Shown here in pieces: positions 1-5,210 of a stretch of DNA of 5,210 nt (positions are counted from its first letter, which is position 1; each line of letters opens with the position of its first letter). Location of the stretch: assembly GCA_938022235.1 (NCBI GenBank), contig CALIEL010000086.1:1-5210 (forward strand), read 5' to 3'. Both the position numbers and the translations under genes were made by a program. This DNA is from Oribacterium parvum. Its GTDB lineage: Bacteria; Bacillota; Clostridia; Lachnospirales; Lachnospiraceae. The notes under the pieces were generated by a model. That model was given only the letters and a program-made list of their open reading frames with translations, did no database searches and was not told where the DNA came from.

Positions 1-948
1 AGGATTGGTTAAAATCAAGCCTCCTCGCTTACTGTGGGACATCTTCCCCACTTCTCTTTCCTGAAAATGGATGAGCTTTCCAACCCCTGCCCGCTCCGCA
101 TTTTCACGGCAAACCGGAATCATGGCAGGATCTATATCATAGCCCTGAATATCCACCATTTTTCCATAGGAATTCTTCTTGCTTTCTAATAGGCTACGGT
201 CAATTTCATCCCCTGCCTCCTCCAAAGCATAGTCCCATTCCTTTTTAGGAATCAGGTTTTCCCAGGCTTCCGCCGTAAAATGTCTATGCATTCCGGGAGC
301 AATCTTTGCCGCAATCATAGCCGCCTCTATGGGAAAGGTTCCTGCACCGCACATGGGATCCACAAAGGGGGCATCCTCTCTCCATTTGCTAAGGAGAATC
401 AGGGAGGCAGCCAAGGTTTCCTTAATGGGCGCCTTTCCCATTTTTAAACGATAGCCTCTTTTATGCAGAGAGTCTCCACTGGTGTCCAAACAGAGTAAAA
501 CCTCATCCTTATACAGAGAAACACGGAAGGGGTACTTGGCTCCGTGCTCCTCAAAAAAACTCTGATGATAGTAGGATGCCATCCGGTCAACCATGGCTTT
601 CTTCATTACGGACTGAATATCTCTGGGCGAAAACAGCTTGGATTTCACGGAGCTGGCCTTGGTCACCCAGAAGGAGGCATCCTTTGGCAGATACTCTTCC
701 AACGGAAGGGCCTTGGTACCCTGAAACAAATCCTCGTAGGATTCCGCATGGAAGGAGCCCAGCTTTAATAAAACTCTTTCCCCTGTTCTCAGGAAAATGT
801 TGGCACGGACGATAGCCTCCGCATCTCCGATAAAATGCACCTTTCCGTCGCTAACGGTATGCACATCATAACCCAAATCCTGAATTTCTTTTTTACAGAC
901 TGCTTCCAGTCCAAAGTGGCAGGGTACCACCAGTTCCATTCTTTGCAT
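1..948 (-). CDS. rlmL: THUMP-domain class I SAM-dependent RNA methyltransferase, RlmL/YpsC family (3' end outside window)
   Basis: Likely N2-guanine methyltransferase of 23S rRNA, using S-adenosylmethionine in the cytosol. The first 316 residues are present with no stop; family members of this single-domain type are about 370-390 residues, so roughly 60-70 are missing beyond base 1. Translation of the minus strand gives an N-terminal ferredoxin-like part (ELVVPCHFGLEAVCKKE, 5-21), a THUMP domain (about 45-155, with RANIFLRTGERVLL at 48-61 and KASSVKSKLFSPRDIQS at 97-113), then LHKRGYR (161-167) and APIKETLAA (173-181). The Rossmann methyltransferase follows: motif I DPMCGAGTFPIEAA (197-210), the acidic GYDIDP (269-274), and TNP (314-316), which is the start of the catalytic NPPY motif cut by the window edge. 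The E. coli RlmL half is fused to RlmK; here the missing end leaves fusion untested, though stand-alone YpsC-like proteins are the rule in Firmicutes. The symbol follows the family name; the exact target guanine is inferred. It starts 8 bases after the membrane-protein gene. Confidence 0.92.
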   Translation of the reverse strand, partial: MQRMELVVPCHFGLEAVCKKEIQDLGYDVHTVSDGKVHFIGDAEAIVRANIFLRTGERVLLKLGSFHAESYEDLFQGTKALPLEEYLPKDASFWVTKASSVKSKLFSPRDIQSVMKKAMVDRMASYYHQSFFEEHGAKYPFRVSLYKDEVLLCLDTSGDSLHKRGYRLKMGKAPIKETLAASLILLSKWREDAPFVDPMCGAGTFPIEAAMIAAKIAPGMHRHFTAEAWENLIPKKEWDYALEEAGDEIDRSLLESKKNSYGKMVDIQGYDIDPAMIPVCRENAERAGVGKLIHFQEREVGKMSHSKRGGLILTNP

Positions 949-951
949 CTT

Positions 952-958
952 CCCTCCT
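952..958 (-). promoter_or_regulatory. Ribosome binding site of the RNA methyltransferase gene, overlapping the upstream stop codon
   Basis: The minus strand reads TAGGAGGGAAGATG: the TAG stop of the membrane-protein gene (959-957) shares bases with AGGAGGG. The ATG at 948 is 4 bases past the AGGAGG core; the next in-frame ATG (939, Met4) is 13 bases past it. The first is preferred, though its spacing is slightly short. Coupled translation is inferred. Confidence 0.65.
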
Positions 959-1541
959 ATCGAAAAAGGTATGCCAAAATCCAAAGGATTACCGCTACCG
1001 CAAGTACAGGGAGTAAAATCGGTGCCAAAGCGGAAATGATTCCCGCAAAAATCGCGATAATTCCCCCGATAATCAGGAAGAAAATCACAAGAGAAATCAC
1101 ACAGCCTAAGGGACTGACAGGAATGATACGGGGTCCTCCTGCATTTCCAAAGGCCGACTGTCTATCCTGCCGAATATCCTCTTCATTATATTGGGTATAG
1201 CCTGTCTTTTCCCTAAAGGATTGAGACTGTCTGCTATCTTCTTCCGCTCCCTTATATTGTAAATCCTCTTCGTCGGAGGCATAGTTAATCTCACTTTCCG
1301 CATAACGGAAAGGAGTGCTTCTGGCTACATGATCTCCTCCCGCCTCTGCAGCATCAATAATGCTTTTTGCCAAAAGCCTTGGCTCAGAAAGGGAAGCAAT
1401 AACTTCTTCCTCGGTTTTTCCGCCCCGAACTTCCGTCAGGATGTACTCTTCATAAAAACGTTGTTGCTCCAGAATAACTTGTTCCGAAACATTTTGCTTT
1501 AATTCTAAAACCAGTTCCCGAATAAATTCCTCTTTCCTCAC
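957..1541 (-). CDS. Putative membrane protein with HAAS/DUF1700-like N-terminal domain
   Basis: Function unknown. The 194 residues, starting at GTG, fall into three parts. Residues 1-65 are helical and match the pattern of HAAS/DUF1700 domains: FIRELVLEL (6-14), FYEEYI (29-34), GGKTEEEVIASLSEP (40-54), LLAKSII (56-62). Residues 66-140 are polar, rich in Glu, Asp, Gln, Arg and Ser, and probably disordered. Residues 144-193 are strongly hydrophobic, long enough for two membrane-spanning helices with a break near Ser170-Pro174, and end in a basic residue. There is no N-terminal signal peptide, so the N-terminal domain is most likely cytoplasmic, with the C-terminus as membrane anchor. Family members often sit beside a PadR-type regulator and have been linked to envelope or transport functions; no PadR gene is seen here. 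The gene overlaps nothing and ends 8 bases before the RNA methyltransferase gene, its TAG stop lying in that gene's ribosome binding site. The domain call is by eye from the motif pattern. Confidence 0.8.
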   Translation of the reverse strand: MRKEEFIRELVLELKQNVSEQVILEQQRFYEEYILTEVRGGKTEEEVIASLSEPRLLAKSIIDAAEAGGDHVARSTPFRYAESEINYASDEEDLQYKGAEEDSRQSQSFREKTGYTQYNEEDIRQDRQSAFGNAGGPRIIPVSPLGCVISLVIFFLIIGGIIAIFAGIISALAPILLPVLAVAVILWILAYLFR

Positions 1542-1546
1542 CTATT

Positions 1547-1552
1547 CCTCCT
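1547..1552 (-). promoter_or_regulatory. Strong ribosome binding site for a GTG start
   Basis: AGGAGG on the minus strand stands 5 bases before the GTG at 1541-1539, the only good start signal for this frame. It decides a GTG rather than an ATG start for the membrane-protein gene. It lies just 4 bases after the hairpin at 1557-1578. Confidence 0.75.
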
Positions 1553-1556
1553 AAAA

Positions 1557-1578
1557 CTCAGCCAAATCCCGGGCTGAG
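1557..1578 (-). terminator. Hairpin with T4 tail between aspS and the membrane-protein gene; possible weak terminator or attenuator
   Basis: CTCAGCC (1557-1563) and GGCTGAG (1572-1578) are perfect 7-base inverted repeats around an 8-base loop. On the minus strand the hairpin is preceded by an A-rich run and followed by TTTT (1556-1553), then directly by the AGGAGG ribosome binding site of the next gene. This resembles an intrinsic terminator with a short U-tract, so partial readthrough from aspS is the likely outcome. It could instead be a 5' stem that leaves the ribosome binding site exposed. On the plus strand a T-rich stretch (1581-1593) also follows it, but there is no plus-strand gene to terminate. 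The rest of 1579-1660 shows no convincing promoter. Confidence 0.45.
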
Positions 1579-1660
1579 CATATCTTTCTTTTTCGCTTAA
1601 CTTATTTTCCTTTTTAAAGTCCAAAAGACACGGAAATATTTGTAAAGCTATAAGCTGCAC

Positions 1661-3454
1661 TTACTCTTCTGTAATGGCAATGTGCAAATCCTTTAGCTGC
1701 TGGGGATCAAATACCTCTGCCGGTGCATCCATCATAGCATCGGAACCGTCCTTCCCCTTCGGAAAAGCAATGACATCGCGGATACTCTCCGCGCCCACCA
1801 TCCACATCGCCAAACGGTCTAAGCCGTAGGCAAGACCTGCATGGGGAGGTACACCGTACTGAAAGGCTTCCAATAAGAAACCAAACTGCTCAGTGGCTCT
1901 TTCCTTCGTAAAGCCCAGCTTTTCCAACATTTTCTCCTGAACATGAGACTGGTGAATTCTGACAGAACCGTCACCCAGCTCCGTTCCGTTCAAAACAATA
2001 TCGTAGGCCTTGGCTCTAACCTTGGACAAATCCTCTTCATCCACCAAGGGAAGGTCTTCTTCCATAGGCATGGTGAAGGGGTGATGCATGGCCTGATATC
2101 TTCCCAATTCCTCGGAATATTCAAACATGGGGAACTCGGTAACCCAGAGGAACTTCCACTGTCCCTTCTGAATTAAGTCCAAATCCTTTCCTAAAGCAAG
2201 ACGTAAAGCTCCAAGGCTATTCCATACCACCTGCTTCTTCTCATCGGATACCAAGAAGAGAAGATCTCCATGCTCTAAGCCTGTAGCCTCTGTTAATCTC
2301 TTTATATCCTCCTCGGACATAAACTTGGCAAAGGAAGACTTTACGGAACCGTCCTCTGCATAGCCGAACCAGGCCAAGCCCTTTGCCTGATAGCCCTTTA
2401 CTAGCTCCACATAGCTGTCAATCTTCTTTCTGGGCATGGAGGCCTGTCCCTTTAAAAGAATACCCTTGACCTTACCGCCATTTTCCACGCACTGGCTGAA
2501 TACGGAGAAGCCGCAACCCCGCACCGCCTCGGTACACTCCAGTAAAGGCAGGTCAAAACGAAGATCCGGCTTATCGGAACCGTAATTTTCCATAGCATCA
2601 ATCCAGGTCATTCTCTGTAAGGGAAGAGAAATGTCCACCTGACAGATTTCCTTGAAAATATACTGTAAAAGTCTCTCGTTCACCTCCAACACGTCTTCCA
2701 TATCCACGAAAGACAGCTCCATATCCACCTGGGTAAACTCAGGCTGACGATCCGCTCTTAAATCCTCATCACGATAGCATCTTGCCAGCTGGAAATAACG
2801 ATCCATACCGGAAACCATTAAGAGCTGCTTTAAAAGCTGAGGAGACTGGGGCAGGGCATAGAAGGAACCCTGATGCAGGCGAGATGGTACCAGGAAGTCT
2901 CTGGCTCCCTCAGGGGTAGACTTAATCAATGTAGGTGTTTCAATCTCCAAAAATCCTTCCCTGGACAAAAAGGCGCGAATCAGCTGGGAAAGTCTGGCTC
3001 TTGTCATAATTCTCTTCGCCAAATCCGGTCTTCTCAAATCCAGATAACGGTACTTTAAGCGTAAGTCTTCCTTGGTCTTGCTGTCTTCTTCAATGGGGAA
3101 GGGAGGCGTCTCCGCCTCTGCCAGGATTCTCAAGCTTTTTGCTACCAGCTCCACAGCTCCTGTAGCAAGGCTGGCATTGGCATCCTTTCCTCTGCTTCGA
3201 AGCTCTCCTTCTACCGCAATAACAAACTCCGCTCTTAGCTTGGAGGCCTTTTCAAAAACCTCTGCACCGCATTCATTTTCCTCAAAAAGAATCTGTAGGA
3301 TTCCGGAACGGTCTCTAAGGTCTGTAAAAATAAGACCTCCCTTATTTCTGGACTTCTGTACCCAGCCCATCATACAGACCGTTTTTCCGATATACTCCTC
3401 TCCCAATTCTCCGCATCTTGCGGTTCTATGTAAACCTCTCATTGACTCAGCCAT
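1661..3454 (-). CDS. aspS: Aspartate--tRNA ligase (AspRS, bacterial type)
   Basis: Class IIb aminoacyl-tRNA synthetase, cytosolic dimer, that charges tRNA-Asp with aspartate. The 597 residues match the usual bacterial length (about 590-600). Domains in order: N-terminal OB-fold anticodon-binding domain (about 8-115, with GWVQKSRNKGG at 30-40 and LRDRSG at 46-51); class II catalytic core starting with RYLDLRRP (136-143); motif 1 GFLEIETPTLIKSTPEGARDF (167-187); QSPQLLKQL (203-211); motif 2 YRDEDLRADRQPEFTQ (227-242); the bacterial GAD insertion (about 295-430); MHHPFT (456-461); GDGSVRIH (494-501); and motif 3 GLAYGLDRLAM (540-550) with Arg547. The GAD insertion separates bacterial AspRS from the archaeal/eukaryotic type and from AsnRS. 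Whether it also mischarges tRNA-Asn, as in organisms using GatCAB, cannot be told from this window. It follows hisS, a pairing common in Firmicutes. The 107-base gap shows no clear promoter or strong terminator, so co-transcription with hisS is likely. Confidence 0.98.
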   Translation of the reverse strand: MAESMRGLHRTARCGELGEEYIGKTVCMMGWVQKSRNKGGLIFTDLRDRSGILQILFEENECGAEVFEKASKLRAEFVIAVEGELRSRGKDANASLATGAVELVAKSLRILAEAETPPFPIEEDSKTKEDLRLKYRYLDLRRPDLAKRIMTRARLSQLIRAFLSREGFLEIETPTLIKSTPEGARDFLVPSRLHQGSFYALPQSPQLLKQLLMVSGMDRYFQLARCYRDEDLRADRQPEFTQVDMELSFVDMEDVLEVNERLLQYIFKEICQVDISLPLQRMTWIDAMENYGSDKPDLRFDLPLLECTEAVRGCGFSVFSQCVENGGKVKGILLKGQASMPRKKIDSYVELVKGYQAKGLAWFGYAEDGSVKSSFAKFMSEEDIKRLTEATGLEHGDLLFLVSDEKKQVVWNSLGALRLALGKDLDLIQKGQWKFLWVTEFPMFEYSEELGRYQAMHHPFTMPMEEDLPLVDEEDLSKVRAKAYDIVLNGTELGDGSVRIHQSHVQEKMLEKLGFTKERATEQFGFLLEAFQYGVPPHAGLAYGLDRLAMWMVGAESIRDVIAFPKGKDGSDAMMDAPAEVFDPQQLKDLHIAITEE

Positions 3455-3461
3455 AACTTTA

Positions 3462-3467
3462 CCCTCT
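3462..3467 (-). promoter_or_regulatory. Ribosome binding site that fixes the aspS start
   Basis: The minus strand reads GAGAGGGTAAAGTTATG: a GAGAGG Shine-Dalgarno with 7 bases to the ATG at 3454. The next in-frame ATG (3442, Met5) has no such sequence in front of it, so the upstream ATG is chosen. Confidence 0.7.
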
Positions 3468-3561
3468 CAATCTTTTCTTGCACCGGCTTACCGGATTCTC
3501 TGCCGAAAATGTTTCTAAAAATATCCTATCTCCAGGAGACTTTTTGTTCCGGCTCCCTATT

Positions 3562-4824
3562 TTAAGCTTTTGAAAAATATTCTATAAACTCGCTGTAGCC
3601 TTCCTTGCTCAGCTGCTCCTTCTGGAATTTCTTATTTTTATTCATTTGGGAAAGCAGTACCACTTCTCCCTTTGCTCTTCTCTCCATGGCATCCAGTAAG
3701 GCCTTCTTCAATTCTTCTTCCTCTAAATCCTTCTCCAGAAGAATCGCCTTCTTTTCCTCCTGTACTTCGGAAGCCTCCCCTTCCATAAGAATGGTGATGA
3801 TTCGCTCAAAGCCGATGGAAAATCCCACCGCAGGGGTATCGATGCCGGTAAACTTTCCTACCATCTTGTCATAACGACCGCCTCCGCCGATAGATCCGGA
3901 AAATAATGTGGAACGTACTTCGAAAATCGGCCCGGTATAATAGCCCATGCCTCGCACAAGACTGGGATCAAAACGAAGAGGAATCTTTCCCTTTCCGGAG
4001 ATTTCCACCAAATCCATAATCTTATAAAGGTTTTGACAAACACCTTCCTCTAAAACATCCTTTAGCTTTTCCCCAAGAGAAAGGAGGTCTTCCTTCTTTC
4101 CGGAAACCTGATCCAAAAGCTCGGTATAACGAGAAATCTGCTCCTCGGAATATCCAAGACCTGCCAGTTCCCCCTTTACCCCGTCTCTTCCAATCTTATC
4201 TTCCTTATCCAGGATAATGGAAATCTGTTCAAAATCCCCCTCCGGAAATCCTGCATAGCGTTGCATTGCTTTCAGAATTTCTCTGTCATTTACCACGATA
4301 TAGAAGGGATACTGTTCTCCAAAACCGATTTCCTGCAGCAGGGTTCCCATAGCCAAAAGCAAATCTATCTCCGAAAGGAAGGAGGAATCTCCGAAAATAT
4401 CAATATCGCATTGCCAAAACTCCCGGAATCTTCCCTTTTGAGGACGATCAGCCCTGAATACAGGTCCAATCTGTAAGGCCTTAAAGGGACTGGGGAGCTT
4501 CGCCTGATTCTCCGCATAAAAACGGGAAAGAGGCAGGGTTAAGTCATACCGAAGCCCTGCATCGGAAAGGGCCTCAAAATCCCCCTTCTCAATGGCTTCC
4601 TTCAGCTTCTCCCCTCGCTTCTCCACCTTAAAAATCAGCTTTTCATTGTCTCCTCCCTGCTTACTGAGAAGATTTTCCAAATGCTCTACGATGGGGGTTT
4701 CAATCTCCGTAAAGCCGAAGCGTCCGTAAACCCGTCTGATTGCAGAAAGAATTCTCTGCCGGATGGCCATCTCCTCCGGTAAAATATCCTTCATTCCTGT
4801 TACAGCTTTTTTCTTCAATGCCAT
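3562..4824 (-). CDS. hisS: Histidine--tRNA ligase (HisRS)
   Basis: Class II aminoacyl-tRNA synthetase, cytosolic and normally a homodimer, that joins histidine to tRNA-His using ATP. The 420 residues are complete and near the usual bacterial length. Seen: GMKDILPEEM at 10-19; motif 1 region FTEIETPIVEHLE at 38-50; LRYDLTLPLSRF at 91-102; motif 2 FRADRPQKGRFREFWQ at 123-138 with Arg124; the histidine-binding HisA signature LVRGMGYYTG at 289-298 with catalytic Arg291; GGGGRYD at 313-319; motif 3 GFSIGFERI at 334-342. The C-terminal anticodon-binding domain (about 357-420) is short, near 64 residues against roughly 90 in the standard domain. The HisA signature and motif 2 argue against HisZ, the ATP phosphoribosyltransferase regulatory paralogue, which lacks the catalytic residues and the anticodon domain. 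The ATG at 4824 is 5 bases after the lysA stop; aspS follows 107 bases later. No T-box leader fits in front of the gene. Confidence 0.97.
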   Translation of the reverse strand: MALKKKAVTGMKDILPEEMAIRQRILSAIRRVYGRFGFTEIETPIVEHLENLLSKQGGDNEKLIFKVEKRGEKLKEAIEKGDFEALSDAGLRYDLTLPLSRFYAENQAKLPSPFKALQIGPVFRADRPQKGRFREFWQCDIDIFGDSSFLSEIDLLLAMGTLLQEIGFGEQYPFYIVVNDREILKAMQRYAGFPEGDFEQISIILDKEDKIGRDGVKGELAGLGYSEEQISRYTELLDQVSGKKEDLLSLGEKLKDVLEEGVCQNLYKIMDLVEISGKGKIPLRFDPSLVRGMGYYTGPIFEVRSTLFSGSIGGGGRYDKMVGKFTGIDTPAVGFSIGFERIITILMEGEASEVQEEKKAILLEKDLEEEELKKALLDAMERRAKGEVVLLSQMNKNKKFQKEQLSKEGYSEFIEYFSKA

Positions 4825-4827
4825 AAT

Positions 4828-4831
4828 TCCT
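4828..4831 (-). promoter_or_regulatory. Ribosome binding site of hisS, overlapping the lysA stop codon
   Basis: On the minus strand the junction reads TAGGAATTATG. TAG (4832-4830) is the lysA stop, AGGA is a short Shine-Dalgarno match, and ATG (4824-4822) starts hisS after only 3 bases. The match is weak and close to the start, which suggests hisS depends on ribosomes finishing lysA. Inference from spacing only. Confidence 0.55.
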
Positions 4832-5210
4832 ACTTTCTGTTCTGTAAATACTTCTGAAAATCCTCATCAATATCCAGGGTGGCAAAATAATCCGTATCCC
4901 TCTGGGCTCTTCTGATACACTTTACTGTACCATCTTCTTTTAAGAGAAGCTCTGCACACCAAAGCTTTCCGTTGTAATTGTATCCCATGGCAAAACCGTG
5001 GGCTCCCGCATCGTGGAAGAAAAGGTAGTCTCCCTTTTCCAGTACCGGCAACTCTCTGTTTTTCGCAAACTTATCATTATTTTCACAAAGAGAACCGACT
5101 ACATCATAGGTCTTCGTCTCTTTTTCCTCTTCTTTTCCCAGCACCGTAATATGATGATAAGCATCATAAATAGCCGGACGCATCAGATTTGCCGCACAGG
5201 CATCCACCCC
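4830..5210 (-). CDS. lysA: Diaminopimelate decarboxylase, C-terminal part (5' end outside window)
   Basis: PLP-dependent cytosolic enzyme that decarboxylates meso-diaminopimelate to L-lysine, the last step of lysine synthesis. Only the last 126 residues are present; the N-terminal PLP barrel lies beyond the right edge. Visible fold-type III decarboxylase motifs, numbered within the fragment: GVDACAANLMRP (1-12, the VDAG/RP region), AYHHITV (17-23), GSLCENND (39-46, with the conserved active-site Cys42 and Glu43), and HDAGAHGFAMGYNYNG (66-81), followed by the Glu87 strand. The frame stays open to base 5210. The codon at 5205-5207 is GTG, but it encodes the Val of the conserved VDA motif, so it is not the start. 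The CENND and GAHG wording (Tyr replaced by His in the usual GAYG) is what I recall from clostridial LysA. A related decarboxylase such as carboxynorspermidine decarboxylase is less likely but cannot be excluded from the tail alone. The TAG stop lies 5 bases before hisS and forms part of its ribosome binding site. Confidence 0.85.
   Translation of the reverse strand, partial: GVDACAANLMRPAIYDAYHHITVLGKEEEKETKTYDVVGSLCENNDKFAKNRELPVLEKGDYLFFHDAGAHGFAMGYNYNGKLWCAELLLKEDGTVKCIRRAQRDTDYFATLDIDEDFQKYLQNRK

Noticed and set aside
1098..1115. Lipobox-like SPLGC at residues 143-147 of the membrane protein
   Set aside because: A lipobox must sit at the end of an N-terminal signal peptide; here it is deep in the protein at the start of a membrane segment.
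835..1200. 121-residue plus-strand open frame across the junction of the membrane-protein and methyltransferase genes
   Set aside because: It lies opposite two coding frames with good ribosome binding sites and is compositionally a shadow; no protein motif is seen.
1596..1624. Possible promoter before the membrane-protein gene: TTGGAC, 17 bases, GTTAAG
   Set aside because: The -10 box matches TATAAT at only 3 of 6 positions and there is no extended -10. Not enough to call in AT-rich intergenic DNA.
3481..3496. CCGG-TAAG-CCGG small hairpin (3483-3494) in the hisS-aspS gap
   Set aside because: The stem is only 4 bp with a 4-base loop and no T-tract follows on the minus strand, so it does not qualify as a terminator.
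3072..3518. 148-residue plus-strand open frame opposite the start of aspS
   Set aside because: It is antisense to a well-supported aspS, has low-complexity Ser/Leu-rich sequence typical of a shadow frame, and matches no family I know.
3562..4824. HisZ (ATP phosphoribosyltransferase regulatory subunit) as an alternative identity for hisS
   Set aside because: The gene keeps the motif 2 arginine, the HisA catalytic Arg291, motif 3 and a C-terminal domain, and no other his biosynthesis genes are adjacent.
5205..5207. GTG as the start of a short lysA-like protein
   Set aside because: It encodes the Val of the conserved VDA motif, the frame stays open upstream to the window edge, and the fragment alone lacks the PLP barrel. 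It is an internal codon of a truncated gene.

Overview
The window looks like chromosomal housekeeping DNA from a low-to-moderate GC Firmicute, most likely a Lachnospiraceae-type clostridium. This rests on protein sequence character: the GSLCENND/GAHG form of diaminopimelate decarboxylase, the GMKDILPEEM-type HisRS, AspRS with a GWVQKSRNKGG anticodon-domain motif, and a HAAS/DUF1700-like membrane protein. It also rests on strong Shine-Dalgarno sites. Genus cannot be named from this stretch.

All five genes are on the minus strand, so transcription runs from high to low coordinates. In that order they are: the C-terminal end of lysA (5210-4830, start outside the window); hisS (4824-3562); aspS (3454-1661); a small GTG-started membrane protein with a HAAS/DUF1700-like N-terminus (1541-957); and a THUMP-domain class I RNA methyltransferase of the RlmL/YpsC family (948-1, its end outside the window, cut inside the catalytic NPPY motif). 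The methyltransferase frame runs open through the left edge of the window.

Spacing suggests one transcription unit with possible internal modulation. lysA and hisS are 5 bases apart, and the small membrane gene and the methyltransferase are 8 bases apart. At both junctions the upstream TAG stop codon is built into the Shine-Dalgarno of the next gene, which suggests coupled translation. The hisS-aspS gap (107 bases) and the aspS-membrane gene gap (119 bases) are looser. The second contains a 7-bp hairpin followed by four T and then directly by the next ribosome binding site. No gene-free stretch exceeds 300 bases.

Functionally the cluster joins translation (charging of tRNA-His and tRNA-Asp, modification of ribosomal RNA) with the last step of lysine synthesis. 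The only gene of unknown role is the small membrane protein. I see no mobile element, CRISPR array, tRNA or rRNA gene, T-box leader or phage gene, and no convincing previously undescribed system. The findings are modest: the stop/Shine-Dalgarno fusions, the hairpin before the membrane gene, the orphan HAAS-like protein, and divergent features of the two synthetases.
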